Below the pieces are notes generated by a model. It was not told the origin of the DNA. It searched no databases and saw only the letters and a list, made by a program, of their open reading frames with translations. From Saprospiraceae bacterium (lineage in GTDB: Bacteria > Bacteroidota > Bacteroidia > Chitinophagales > Saprospiraceae), in the NCBI GenBank assembly GCA_020628475.1, contig JAHDFB010000011.1:1-64000 (forward strand): a stretch of 64,000 nucleotides of DNA, read 5' to 3'. This document shows positions 41,700-50,814 of the stretch, in pieces; position 1 is the stretch's first letter; the number at the start of each line of letters is the position of its first letter. The position numbers and the translations under genes were made by a program.

Positions 41700-42560
41700 A
41701 TGATGAAAAAGAAAATTAATTATTTCAATGCCGAAGAACGAAACGGACTGTACCTACTTAGTTTGATCCTCTTTCTATTTTCAATCTTTATTTTTTTACA
41801 AAAAAGAGTTTTACCCTCTTCATCTCAAATTCAGGTTATCCAGAACACCTACGTGGAATCTGAAGGTCAACAAATACAAGCTGCCACAAGGGATAATGAT
41901 TTAAAAACGAACTTGAAAACACAAAGATTACGTACAAATAATAGGCAATTTGTAAAGAGCAATAATACTTCAAAGAATCTTGCTTACTCGTTTCAACCTA
42001 AAGATCAAGCCACATTTCAAAGAGAAGTGAAGGAAATTGGTTTAATAGATTCGACTAAAATGAACAATAGCAAGACTACCAAAAAATCTGTCGAAAACGA
42101 GCGTGTTGAAAAGACAAAAATACCTAAGAGGTACGCACCGAAAGTTTCTATCAATTCGACTATAGAAGAAGAATGGATGTCTCTATATGGTATTGGACCA
42201 AAATATGCGGAACGAATAGTTAAATATCAAAAGTGGTTAGGTGGATTTTATCAAAAAGAACAGTTACAAGAAGTCTATGGAATATCGGATTCCTTGTATC
42301 AGAGTATCGAAATTTTTCTAATTGATTCGAAACCCTATAAACGAATGCTCATCAATCAGCTAGAAATGAAAGAATTAGCAAGACATCCTTATATCGATTG
42401 GAAATTAGCGAAAGCCATTATTCAATACAGAAAGCATCATGGTCCATTCGAAGATGCTCATCAATTGAAAAATATGAAAGCATTGGACGACGAAACATAC
42501 CATAAAATTTTACCATATCTAGACTTCTCTTTGAAGGAAATTCCAGAATCCAATTCATAA
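41700..42560 (+). CDS. Membrane-anchored helix-hairpin-helix protein (ComEA-like)
   Basis: A 286-residue protein with one N-terminal helix (about 18-36, LYLLSLILFLFSIFIFLQ), a polar linker rich in Asn, Lys and Thr (about 37-150), then two HhH units: SLYGIGPKYAERIVKYQKWL (about 162-182) with GGFYQKEQLQEVYGI, and ELARHPYIDWKLAKAIIQYR (about 225-245) with HGPFEDAHQLKNM. HhH domains bind DNA without sequence preference. The helix orientation places them in the periplasm, as in the DNA receptor ComEA. The position 7 bases after comEC supports a DNA-uptake role. Two adjacent ATG codons (41700, 41703) are possible starts. Confidence 0.8.
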   Translation: MMKKKINYFNAEERNGLYLLSLILFLFSIFIFLQKRVLPSSSQIQVIQNTYVESEGQQIQAATRDNDLKTNLKTQRLRTNNRQFVKSNNTSKNLAYSFQPKDQATFQREVKEIGLIDSTKMNNSKTTKKSVENERVEKTKIPKRYAPKVSINSTIEEEWMSLYGIGPKYAERIVKYQKWLGGFYQKEQLQEVYGISDSLYQSIEIFLIDSKPYKRMLINQLEMKELARHPYIDWKLAKAIIQYRKHHGPFEDAHQLKNMKALDDETYHKILPYLDFSLKEIPESNS

Positions 42561-42561
42561 T

Positions 42562-42593
42562 AAAAAAGCGGAACGTATTCGTTCCGCTTTTTT
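42562..42593. terminator. Bidirectional rho-independent terminator
   Basis: A 14-base perfect stem AAAAAAGCGGAACG-TATT-CGTTCCGCTTTTTT between the convergent HhH gene and fbp; it gives a U-tract on either strand. Confidence 0.9.
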
Positions 42594-42597
42594 ATTA

Positions 42598-43599
42598 TTA
42601 AACCACCGCTTGATATTTTGCGACGAATTGTTTCATTTCATCCAGCATTTCTGGAGATCCTATGGCAATAGAACTTCTTTGATGAATTTCTTTTGCTTCG
42701 GTGTCCATAATACGTTCCATTTGGCAGTTGATCGCTGTTCCTCCAGCTTGTTCAACAATAAAGGACATTGGATTACATTCATACAGTAAACGTAATTTTC
42801 CTTGTGGATACTTCCGTGTATTTGGATATAAGAAGATACCTCCTTGGAAAAGGATTCTATGTATATCGGATACCATAGAACCAATGTATCGAAGTCTATA
42901 ATTCGAATCGGCGCAATGATCAATATATCTTCTCATTTCCAAGTCAAATTTTGAATAATACCCCTGATTCACGGAGTAATAGTTTCCCTTTTTAGGAATT
43001 TGAATATCTCGGTGGCTTAAACAGAATTCTCCTATTGATGGATCAAGTGTAAAGCCATTCACACCTTTCCCCGTCGTATAAACGAGTATGGTAGAAGTTC
43101 CATATAGAACATATCCAGCGGCAACCAATTCGCTTCCTTTTTGAAGGAAATCTTCTTTGTTTACTGGTACTTCCGTATCAGATAGACGTCGATAGATACC
43201 AAAAATTGTTCCTACAGATACATTTACATCGATATTGGAAGATCCGTCTAATGGATCCATGGCAACCACATATTTGGCTTTTTTCCCGGATACATTTTCG
43301 ATTGGAATGATATCCTCATTTTCTTCAGAAGCAATTCCGCAACATTCGCCACTGTTTGAAAGACATTCTATCATTTTATCATTGGAAAAAATATCCATTT
43401 TCTGAACCGTATCACCCGATTCATTCTCATGACCTTCTATGCCTAAAATGTTTACTAGTCCAGCTCGATTTACTTCACGGTTAATAATTTTTGCCGCAAC
43501 ACCAATGTCTCTTAGCAATCCGGTTAATTCTCCTGAAGCAAAAGGAAAATCTTTTTGCCGTTTTATAATGAATTCATCCAGCGTAATAATTCTGTTCAT
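42598..43599 (-). CDS. fbp: Fructose-1,6-bisphosphatase class I
   Basis: A 333-residue gluconeogenic phosphatase. I chose the ATG at 43599 (NRIITLDEFIIKRQ); ten further open codons upstream are not typical. Blocks: ASGELTGLLRDIG near the N terminus, GIASEENEDII with metal-binding Glu residues, VVAMDPLDGSSNIDVNVSVG (the DPLDGSSN metal/substrate site), YVLYGTSTILVYTTG, RYIGSMVSDIHRIL and RLLYECNPMSFIVEQAGG. All catalytic residues are present. It is divergent from the MsbA-like exporter gene, and the 108 bases between hold a -7 box for each direction. Confidence 0.95.
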   Translation of the reverse strand: MNRIITLDEFIIKRQKDFPFASGELTGLLRDIGVAAKIINREVNRAGLVNILGIEGHENESGDTVQKMDIFSNDKMIECLSNSGECCGIASEENEDIIPIENVSGKKAKYVVAMDPLDGSSNIDVNVSVGTIFGIYRRLSDTEVPVNKEDFLQKGSELVAAGYVLYGTSTILVYTTGKGVNGFTLDPSIGEFCLSHRDIQIPKKGNYYSVNQGYYSKFDLEMRRYIDHCADSNYRLRYIGSMVSDIHRILFQGGIFLYPNTRKYPQGKLRLLYECNPMSFIVEQAGGTAINCQMERIMDTEAKEIHQRSSIAIGSPEMLDEMKQFVAKYQAVV

Positions 43600-43626
43600 T
43601 AAATATTTGTATTTGATTAGGTGCCA

Positions 43627-43634
43627 CAAAGTTA
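43627..43634 (-). promoter_or_regulatory. -7 box of fbp
   Basis: The minus strand reads TAACTTTG, a perfect TAnnTTTG, 28 bases before the fbp start; the implied leader is about 20 bases. Confidence 0.5.
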
Positions 43635-43680
43635 TGTAAATATCCTAGAAAACTCTACGATTATTTTGTTGTTATATGTG

Positions 43681-43688
43681 TACATTTG
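43681..43688 (+). promoter_or_regulatory. -7 box of the ABC exporter gene
   Basis: TACATTTG, a perfect TAnnTTTG, lies 20 bases before the ATG at 43708, implying a leader of about 13 bases. It supports that start over the GTG at 43621. Confidence 0.5.
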
Positions 43689-43707
43689 CCTTACACAACT
43701 ATACTTC

Positions 43708-45495
43708 ATGCAAAATCTATTCGTCCTAAACAAATATTTTTCTCGGTATAAATTCCATCTTTTGTTTGGGATCATCTTTGTTGCATTGTCCAATTATTTC
43801 AGAGTGTTGATGCCAAGGACGATACGAGATGCCTTGGATTATGTATTCATTAGCATAAAGGATTTTAAACTTTTAGAGGATTCGTCATTAAAAGATCAAG
43901 TATTAGCAGAGCTAGGAATACATTTATTATTGTTCGGAGCTTTGGTCTTGGGATTTGCATTAATCATGGGCGTTTTTATGTATTTCATGAGACAGACGAT
44001 TATCGTAATGTCTAGATTAATCGAATACGACATGCGCAATGATATTTATACGCATTATTCTTCGATGGATTTAAGCTTTTTCAAGAAGAATAAGACCGGA
44101 GATCTTATGTCTAGAATATCGGAAGATGTTTCTAAGGTAAGAATGTATTTAGGGCCCGCTCTGTTGTACTTTATTAATATGGTGAGTTTGTTTATCATCG
44201 TAATTTACTCGATGTTATCTGTTAATGTTACGCTAACTCTTTATACATTGATTCCGCTTCCCATTTTATCGGTATCGATCTACATTGTCAGTAATATTAT
44301 CAATAAGAAAAGTGCCATCATTCAGCGACAATTGGCCGTGCTGAACTCTCAGGCCCAAGAAGTCTATTCTGGTATTCGAGTGATAAAATCATATGTGAAG
44401 GAATCCCAATTTGGACGCTACTTTACATTAGAAAGTGAAGATTTCAAGTCAAAGTCTCTAGAATTAGCCAGAGTTAATGCCTTGTTTTTTCCGTTGATGA
44501 TCTTATTGGTTTCAATTAGTACCTTGTTGATCCTATATTTTGGAGGAATACAAGTGCAAAAAGGCACCATTAGTCCTGGTAATATTGCAGAGTTCATCAT
44601 CTACATTGGAATGTTGACATGGCCGATAACCGCTCTCGGTTGGATTGCTTCGCTAGTACAACAGGCGGAAGCTTCTCAAGAAAGAATTAATGAATTCACA
44701 AAGGTCAAACCGCAGATCGTGAATACTAGTGAAACCAACCTTGAAGGATTCGATATTGAATTTAGAAATGTTACCTTTCGTTATCCAGAAACGAATACGC
44801 TGGCTCTTTCTAATGTTTCTTTTAAGTTAAAAGCGGGTGAAAAATTAGCTATCATTGGAAAAACAGCAAGTGGTAAATCAACGATTGCCGAATTGCTACT
44901 TCGAATGTATGATGTGGATGAAGGATCCATTTTAATCGGAGGCGTTGATATCAAGTCTCTAAACTTGGCCGACTTACGTCAAAATATTGGTTATGTTCCG
45001 CAAGATGTATTCTTATTTTCTGATACGATTTCAGATAATATTAGCTTTGGCTTGAAAACAGAGGTTGATCGTGTAGAGATTCAAAACAATGCTAAGTATG
45101 CTGCGATCCACAAGGATATTAATGAGCTTCCAGATGCCTATGAAACAATGGTAGGAGAGCGAGGTGTTACGCTATCTGGAGGACAAAAACAGAGGATCTC
45201 ACTGGCCAGAGCATTAATTAAGAAACCTGAAATTATCGTTTTAGATGACTGTCTTTCCGCTGTTGATGCCAATACAGAAAATCAAATTGTTGGATTCTTC
45301 AATGAAAGTTTAAAGGATAAAACGACCTTGGTCATTACACATCGTGTACATGTCCAGATGCATTATGATAAGATCCTGGTTTTAGAAGAAGGGAAATTAG
45401 CTGAATTTGGTCATCACGAAGAACTGATTAAGCATAAAGGATTTTACTCAGATCTTATGCAGCAACAATCTTCGGTGGATGTTCCAAATACCTAA
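43708..45495 (+). CDS. MsbA-like ABC exporter (fused membrane and ATPase domains)
   Basis: A 595-residue half-transporter. I chose the ATG at 43708 because the protein then starts QNLFVLNKYFSRYKFHLLFG, as in relatives, and a promoter box lies between this and the GTG at 43621. Six helices fill about 1-320 (KTGDLMSRISEDVSKVRMYL is the usual coupling segment). The ATPase half has Walker A IGKTASGKST, GYVPQDVFLFSDTI, signature TLSGGQKQRISLARAL, Walker B IIVLDDCLSAVD and the switch THRVH. Walker B ends in DD instead of DE, so the usual catalytic glutamate is replaced by Asp. It may flip lipids or lipid-linked material; the substrate is unknown. Confidence 0.88.
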   Translation: MQNLFVLNKYFSRYKFHLLFGIIFVALSNYFRVLMPRTIRDALDYVFISIKDFKLLEDSSLKDQVLAELGIHLLLFGALVLGFALIMGVFMYFMRQTIIVMSRLIEYDMRNDIYTHYSSMDLSFFKKNKTGDLMSRISEDVSKVRMYLGPALLYFINMVSLFIIVIYSMLSVNVTLTLYTLIPLPILSVSIYIVSNIINKKSAIIQRQLAVLNSQAQEVYSGIRVIKSYVKESQFGRYFTLESEDFKSKSLELARVNALFFPLMILLVSISTLLILYFGGIQVQKGTISPGNIAEFIIYIGMLTWPITALGWIASLVQQAEASQERINEFTKVKPQIVNTSETNLEGFDIEFRNVTFRYPETNTLALSNVSFKLKAGEKLAIIGKTASGKSTIAELLLRMYDVDEGSILIGGVDIKSLNLADLRQNIGYVPQDVFLFSDTISDNISFGLKTEVDRVEIQNNAKYAAIHKDINELPDAYETMVGERGVTLSGGQKQRISLARALIKKPEIIVLDDCLSAVDANTENQIVGFFNESLKDKTTLVITHRVHVQMHYDKILVLEEGKLAEFGHHEELIKHKGFYSDLMQQQSSVDVPNT

Positions 45496-45615
45496 TATTC
45501 ATTGATTCTGAGAGCTTAACTCCCATTTATTTTTCTTTTTTTTATAATGTTTTAAAATAATATGTGCAAATTCGCAGAGAAAATCCAAATTTATCAAAAC
45601 AGAGGTTAAATCGTA

Positions 45616-45981
45616 ATGGAAGGTAACAACAAACTCGAAAGCGTATATTCAACGAAAGTAAGAGCTGGAAAACGGCGAACTTATTTTTTTGATGTTCGAA
45701 AAACGAAAGGAGAAGATTTCTATATAACGATCACGGAAAGCACAAAACGATTCAATGGTGATGGTTATGACAGACATAAAATCTTTTTGTATAAGGAAGA
45801 TTTCAACCGGTTTGTTGACAGTATGACTGAAGCTGTGAATCATGTGAAGCACAACCTGATGCCTGATTATGATTACAATGAGTATGAAAAGCGTCAGAAA
45901 GAGTGGGAAGAAAAAATGGCTGCTGAGGCGAAAGAAAAGTCTAACTCAAGTGAGACTTCCGAAGATGATATGTCGTGGTAG
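45616..45981 (+). CDS. PUR-domain nucleic-acid-binding protein (DUF3276)
   Basis: A 121-residue protein of the Bacteroidota PUR-alpha-like family. It shows SVYSTKVRAGKRRTYFFDVR, then DFYITITESTKRFNGDGYDR, then HKIFLYKEDFNRFVDSMTEA: one PUR repeat, which dimerises to make the whirly-like single-stranded DNA/RNA-binding platform. The C-terminal 30 residues are acidic and flexible (EKRQKEWEEKMAAEAKEK), a common tail. It is usually an abundant cytosolic protein. It stands alone, 120 bases after the exporter gene, and converges with a small membrane gene that ends directly against it. Confidence 0.9.
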   Translation: MEGNNKLESVYSTKVRAGKRRTYFFDVRKTKGEDFYITITESTKRFNGDGYDRHKIFLYKEDFNRFVDSMTEAVNHVKHNLMPDYDYNEYEKRQKEWEEKMAAEAKEKSNSSETSEDDMSW

Positions 45982-46239
45982 TTAAAACGTATAATTAAAC
46001 AATAAACCGCATATTATACTGGCCAATACAAGGCCAAATAAACTCCAGAAGTATATTCTCGTTACCTTTGATTTCTGTATCATTTCGGTCACTATTGAAA
46101 TGATAAATACACTCAATATCATCCCTCCTAAAATAATATTCATCACGAAACCAATATAGTTGTCTACTAAATATAGACAGGACAATATTATAATATATAT
46201 TATCGCAGATATAATCGAAGAGAATAGATTCTTTTCCAA
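45982..46239 (-). CDS. Small three-helix membrane protein
   Basis: An 85-residue, almost wholly hydrophobic protein with helices near 7-25 (SSIISAIIYIIILSCLYLVD), 29-52 (GFVMNIILGGMILSVFIISI) and 63-83 (IYFWSLFGLVLASIICGLLF), separated by short charged loops (EMIQKSKVTR). No family is recognised. Its stop codon abuts the stop of the convergent PUR gene with no bases between, and it has about 118 bases of AT-rich sequence upstream. The strong helix pattern and length make a chance ORF unlikely, but no homology is claimed. Confidence 0.55.
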   Translation of the reverse strand: MEKNLFSSIISAIIYIIILSCLYLVDNYIGFVMNIILGGMILSVFIISIVTEMIQKSKVTRIYFWSLFGLVLASIICGLLFNYTF

Positions 46240-46357
46240 TTTTTTAGCGTGAAGTTAATAAAGCTTTAACTATTTATGATTTTTTATTACAAACTAAGCG
46301 CTTGTATTCTTCGTTATAGCCTATAGATTTTATTCATTTATTTATCCTAGCAGTTCA

Positions 46358-46885
46358 ATGAAACATATTCTTCTAACTTTATTATTTGCAAGCCTTTTTG
46401 CCCAAGCACTAATGGCTCAGCAAGAGAGACCATCGGAAAAGAAACAAATTCTTCCTCAAGATACGATACCTATATCTTTAGCGGAGAAGCGATTTAATGA
46501 AAAATACAATCGCAATATTAAAAAGACAAGAATTAATGGTGTATATATTCCAAAAGATTTGGAAGAAGCCTTTTCCGAAATTGAACAGTTGTCTACTAAG
46601 GAATCTCTAGATAAATTTAAAAATGCAGATGCTGATTTCGTGGTAAAGAGATTGCACTATGGTTTAGGACGCTGGATCGTAGTAAATTGGAATTTTTATG
46701 AGGGATCCAGAATTAGTCATCACATAAAATCCTATGGAGTGACACATCCGGATGATCAAGTTCGGTTTCTTTTATTTGCACTTCACAATCATCTTAATAA
46801 TAAAGATTTGGAATTAAAAAAAATTGCAGATCGAGTTCTTCAAGAACGAAAAGCAATTATCGAAGCCAGGAAATCAGGGCTTTAA
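46358..46885 (+). CDS. Exported small protein, DUF6794-like
   Basis: A 175-residue protein with a Sec signal peptide ending near residue 20 (FAQALMAQ). The mature part has GVYIPKDLEEAFSEIEQL, then WIVVNWNFYEGSRISHHIKS, then YGVTHPDDQVRFLLFALHNH. This order matches, as I recall, the DUF6794 family, whose function is unknown. The tail is helical and charged (KKIADRVLQERKAIIEARKS). It has its own upstream region of 118 bases and is followed by a 256-base gap before topA. A periplasmic location is expected. Confidence 0.65.
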   Translation: MKHILLTLLFASLFAQALMAQQERPSEKKQILPQDTIPISLAEKRFNEKYNRNIKKTRINGVYIPKDLEEAFSEIEQLSTKESLDKFKNADADFVVKRLHYGLGRWIVVNWNFYEGSRISHHIKSYGVTHPDDQVRFLLFALHNHLNNKDLELKKIADRVLQERKAIIEARKSGL

Positions 46886-47141
46886 ACAAGTTATTTGCAA
46901 TTCGCAATTTATTTCTAGTTTTGCCCACGAATAAAAACGGACGAATTTTTAAAATTTAAAAGTTCATCTTTTTTTGAAAACATTGATCAATACATTTTCG
47001 TTAAAATCAGGTTGATCAAAAGATGTATTAAGAGTAGTTGGCAACATAATATTTTTTGTTCCTAGGATATGTATACTTCCGATGAACGGCATTTATTTTG
47101 TTGAAATATAAAAATTACTCGTTACGATTTAGTAGAGCAGT

Positions 47142-49697
47142 ATGGCGAAGAATTTATTAATTGTTGAGTCCCCAGCGAAAGCGAAGACCATTGAAAAATA
47201 TTTAGGCAAAGATTTTAAAGTTAAATCTTCGTATGGTCATATACGAGACCTAGACAAAGGAAAGAATGGTGTTTCTATAGATAATGATTTCAAACCTTCA
47301 TATGTTATTTCAGATGAAAAGACCAAAGTTGTCAAGGAACTGAAGACATGGGTCAATAAGGTAGAAGAAGTCTGGCTAGCAACGGATGAGGATCGAGAGG
47401 GAGAAGCTATATCTTGGCATCTTTGTGAAGTTTTGGGGCTTGACCCCGAAACAACCAAACGAATCGTTTTTAGAGAAATTACAAAACAAGCTATTGAATC
47501 TGCCATTGTGGCTCCACGTACCGTAGATTTAAACTTGGTGGATGCCCAACAAGCAAGGAGAATTCTGGATCGACTAGTAGGTTTTGACCTATCCAAAATC
47601 TTATGGCATAAAGTAAAAGGTAAATTATCGGCGGGTAGAGTTCAATCTGTCGCGGTAAAGTTAATCGTTGAAAAAGAACGAGAAATACAAAAGTTTGAAA
47701 GCAGTTCCTTCTACAAGTTGTATGCTTATTTTGATGTTTTAGGTGCCTCAGGAAGGCAGGTTCTTTTAAGAGCAGAGTATCAATCCAAAATTGAGGAAGA
47801 ATCAGATGCTCTCAAAATATTAGAGCAGTGTAAGGATACTAATTTTTCAATCAGTGCCATTAATAAAAAGCCTTTAACCAGAAAACCGGCAGCACCCTTT
47901 ACCACTTCAACTTTACAGCAAGAAGCGAGTAGAAAACTTGGTTTCGGAGTTAAACGAACAATGAGTGTTGCTCAACGATTATACGAGCAAGGACTTATTA
48001 CTTATATGAGAACGGACTCAACATCATTGAGCGGCTTGGCAATCGGAACAATAAAGTCTGAGATCGAATCAAATTATGGACCGGAATACTCTAAAGTAAG
48101 ACAGTTCAAGTCAAAATCTGCCAATGCGCAAGAAGCGCACGAGGCTATTCGACCGACTTATATTGATCGGCATAGCGGAGGAGCGGATCGAGATCAAGAA
48201 AGATTGTATGAATTGATTTGGAAAAGAACGATTGCTTCTCAGATGGAAGATGCCAAAATCGAGAAGACGATTGTTGAAATTTCACCTGATTCTAACAAAT
48301 CCATCATTTTTAAGGCGGAAGGCGAAGTTGTGAAATTCGATGGTTTCTTAAAAGTGTATTTAGAAAGCACAGATGATGAAGTAGAAGAGCATTCTAAAAA
48401 TGATAAAACGATGTTACCGCCTCTTAAGGTTGATCAGCGTTTGGATTTGAATCGAATTGAGGGTTTACAGCGGTTTACTCGTCCTCCGGCTAGATACACG
48501 GAGGCCAGTTTGGTTAAAAAATTAGAAGAGTTGGGTATCGGTAGACCATCTACCTATGCTCCTACTATTTCTAAAATCATGGAGAAAGAACGGGGCTATG
48601 TTACCAAAGAGAGTAGGGAAGGAAAGGAAAGAAAATATGTAAAATTACTGTTACAATCAAACCAGATTTCAGAATCAGAAGAATCTGAAATTACCGGTGC
48701 GACTTCAAATAGATTGTATTCTTCCGATTTAGGAATGGTAGTAACGGACTTCTTAACGGAGCATTTCAAAGATGTTATCAACTACAATTTTACAAAAGAA
48801 ATTGAAGAGAAATTTGATGTAATTGCGGATGGAAAAGCCGAGTGGAAGAAAATATTGAAAGATTTTTATTTCCCTTTTCATGAAACCGTAGAAAAGACGA
48901 TTCAAACGGCAGAGCGGGCAAAAGGAAGAAGAGAACTTGGAGTTGATCCGAAAACAGGTTACACAGTACTTGTACAGATGACTCGTTTTGGTCCAGCAGC
49001 TCAAATTGGTACACGAGAAGAAGTTGGAGAAGAAGGGAAACCAACATTTGCCAGCCTTAAGCCAGGTCAATCAATGGAAACCATTAGTTACGATGAGGTT
49101 ATGGAGCTATTCAAATTGCCAAGGACTCTTGGTCAATATGAAGATGTTGATGTGACTGTAGCTTCTGGACGATTTGGTCCTTATGTTCGATATGCGGATA
49201 CCTATATTAGTATTCCAAAAGATAAAGATCCAATGGATTTGAATTTGGAGGAAGCGGTGGTGCTGATCGAACAAAAGAAGAAAGAGGATGCACCGATTGC
49301 CTTCTACAATGATTTACCAATTACCAAAGGTAAAGGACGATTTGGTCCTTTCTTGAAGTGGAATGGGATGTTTATCAACGTAAGTAAGAAGTATGACTTT
49401 GACAATTTATCAGAGGATGACATAAATACACTCGTTGAAGCAAAAATAGAAAAGGAAGCAAATCGATATATCACTCAGTGGCCAGAGGATAAAATTGCTA
49501 TTGAGAACGGAAGGTGGGGACCTTTTATTCGTTTCAAGAAAAAATCGGTGAAGTTACCAAAGGTTGGTAAAGAGCGAATGACTCAAGAACAAGCAAAAGC
49601 TTTGACCTTAGAAGAAGTGAAAAAGTTGATAGAAGCTGAAATTCCGAATGCCTTTCCTAAGAAAAAGACGACGAAGAAAAAGAGTACTAAAAAGTAA
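47142..49697 (+). CDS. topA: DNA topoisomerase I
   Basis: An 851-residue type IA topoisomerase that relaxes negative supercoils. The Toprim domain starts at once (LLIVESPAKAKTIEKYLG) with the acidic block WLATDEDREGEAISWHL; LSAGRVQSVAVKLI and RKLGFGVKRTMSVAQRLYEQ follow. The active-site tyrosine lies in GLITYMRTDSTSLS, and ARYTEASLVKKLEELGIGRP is the next conserved block. Instead of zinc fingers, the C terminus carries three repeated Toprim-C-type units (GRFGPYVRYADTYISIPKDK, GRFGPFLKWNGMFINVSKKY, GRWGPFIRFKKKSVKLPKVG), followed by a Lys/Thr tail that would add DNA affinity. This layout is usual in Bacteroidota. Confidence 0.95.
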   Translation: MAKNLLIVESPAKAKTIEKYLGKDFKVKSSYGHIRDLDKGKNGVSIDNDFKPSYVISDEKTKVVKELKTWVNKVEEVWLATDEDREGEAISWHLCEVLGLDPETTKRIVFREITKQAIESAIVAPRTVDLNLVDAQQARRILDRLVGFDLSKILWHKVKGKLSAGRVQSVAVKLIVEKEREIQKFESSSFYKLYAYFDVLGASGRQVLLRAEYQSKIEEESDALKILEQCKDTNFSISAINKKPLTRKPAAPFTTSTLQQEASRKLGFGVKRTMSVAQRLYEQGLITYMRTDSTSLSGLAIGTIKSEIESNYGPEYSKVRQFKSKSANAQEAHEAIRPTYIDRHSGGADRDQERLYELIWKRTIASQMEDAKIEKTIVEISPDSNKSIIFKAEGEVVKFDGFLKVYLESTDDEVEEHSKNDKTMLPPLKVDQRLDLNRIEGLQRFTRPPARYTEASLVKKLEELGIGRPSTYAPTISKIMEKERGYVTKESREGKERKYVKLLLQSNQISESEESEITGATSNRLYSSDLGMVVTDFLTEHFKDVINYNFTKEIEEKFDVIADGKAEWKKILKDFYFPFHETVEKTIQTAERAKGRRELGVDPKTGYTVLVQMTRFGPAAQIGTREEVGEEGKPTFASLKPGQSMETISYDEVMELFKLPRTLGQYEDVDVTVASGRFGPYVRYADTYISIPKDKDPMDLNLEEAVVLIEQKKKEDAPIAFYNDLPITKGKGRFGPFLKWNGMFINVSKKYDFDNLSEDDINTLVEAKIEKEANRYITQWPEDKIAIENGRWGPFIRFKKKSVKLPKVGKERMTQEQAKALTLEEVKKLIEAEIPNAFPKKKTTKKKSTKK

Positions 49698-49708
49698 GTG
49701 TTGCTTTT

Positions 49709-49734
49709 GGGCAAGCCCCGAATGGGGCGCAAGC
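49709..49734. terminator. Hairpin between convergent topA and lpxB
   Basis: GCCCC-GAAT-GGGGC (49715-49728), extended by outer GGC/GCC across small internal loops. There is no U-tract of useful length, so its terminator role is uncertain. Confidence 0.4.
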
Positions 49735-50811
49735 CTAATTTAAAACAAATTTGGCAACCTCATCTGCTGCATTTAGACTTCCTAACCGTTCCCTCAACTC
49801 TTCATAATCACTTTGTACTTTATCTTTAATTGAATGATGGTTTAAGATACCTTCTAACTGTTGATGGATATTCTCCACAGTACATGTTTCTTGAATTAGT
49901 TCAGGAATGGCCATTCTATCAAGAATCAGGTTCACCAAAGAAATATATTTTACCTTGACCAATAGCTTGGCTATACGAATAGATATTGTACTTCCGATAT
50001 AACATACAATTTGTGGGATTCCAAATAATGCAGTTTCTAATGTGGCGGTACCAGAAGTCACCAAAGCAGCTTTAGCATGTTTCAGTAATTCATAGTTTTC
50101 TTGAATCAAGTCTTCTTCTTTATGTAAAAACGGTTGGTAAACCGATATGTCCAGTGCTGGAGCTTGAGATATTTTATAGTTAATATGAGGGAATTGCCTG
50201 ATCGCATCCAACATAATGGGTAGTATCCGTTCGACTTCTTGTTTTCTTGAACCGGGAAAAAGAGCGACATAAGGCGATGAGGATGAGCTATGAATTTCTT
50301 CTTTAAGAAATCGATCGACTTGATTTTTACTGGGATTTCCAACATATGTTGCCGGTACCTTGTACTCTTTAAAAAAGTTTAGCTCAAAAGGTAATATACA
50401 ATACACTTGATGGAAATATTTGGCCAGTTTAACGGCTCTTTTAGCGTTCCAAGCCCATGCCTTAGGAGCAATATAATAATGTAGTTGAAATGATTTATAC
50501 AGTCGTTTTGCGATGTTTAAATTGAACCCTGGAAAATCAATCATGATAACTTTATCGGGATTGAACTCGATAATATCTTGAGTCACTCGGTTCAAATTTT
50601 TTCGAATGGTATTGATTCGTTTTAGGACTTCAATGAATCCCATGATGCTAATGTCCTTGTAATCGAAGGCTATTTTCGCACCAGCTTCTTTCATGAATGA
50701 ACCACCCATGGCGCGAATATGACAGTCTGGTTGTAACTTTTTGAGAGATCTGATTAATTCAGCTCCATGTATATCGCCGGATGTTTCACCTGCTAAGAGA
50801 TAAATTTTCAT
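49735..50811 (-). CDS. lpxB: Lipid-A-disaccharide synthase
   Basis: A 358-residue peripheral inner-membrane glycosyltransferase joining lipid X and UDP-diacylglucosamine. It opens with IYLLAGETSGDIHGAELIRS, the family signature, followed by AMGGSFMKEAGAKIAFDYKD and SIMGFIEVLKRI. PDKVIMIDFPGFNLNIAKRL, YIAPKAWAWNAKRAV, ATYVGNPSKNQVD and VALFPGSRKQEVERILPIML complete the usual blocks; SGTATLETALFGIPQIVCY is the sugar-nucleotide-binding end. It is the last gene of the six-gene envelope-lipid operon from 54265, 3 bases after the small membrane gene. Confidence 0.94.
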   Translation of the reverse strand: MKIYLLAGETSGDIHGAELIRSLKKLQPDCHIRAMGGSFMKEAGAKIAFDYKDISIMGFIEVLKRINTIRKNLNRVTQDIIEFNPDKVIMIDFPGFNLNIAKRLYKSFQLHYYIAPKAWAWNAKRAVKLAKYFHQVYCILPFELNFFKEYKVPATYVGNPSKNQVDRFLKEEIHSSSSSPYVALFPGSRKQEVERILPIMLDAIRQFPHINYKISQAPALDISVYQPFLHKEEDLIQENYELLKHAKAALVTSGTATLETALFGIPQIVCYIGSTISIRIAKLLVKVKYISLVNLILDRMAIPELIQETCTVENIHQQLEGILNHHSIKDKVQSDYEELRERLGSLNAADEVAKFVLN

Positions 50812-50814
50812 AAA

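Noticed and set aside
43621..43707. GTG start extending the ABC exporter by 29 residues
   Set aside because: The extension contains a -7 box on each strand and adds a hydrophobic stretch not expected in the family.
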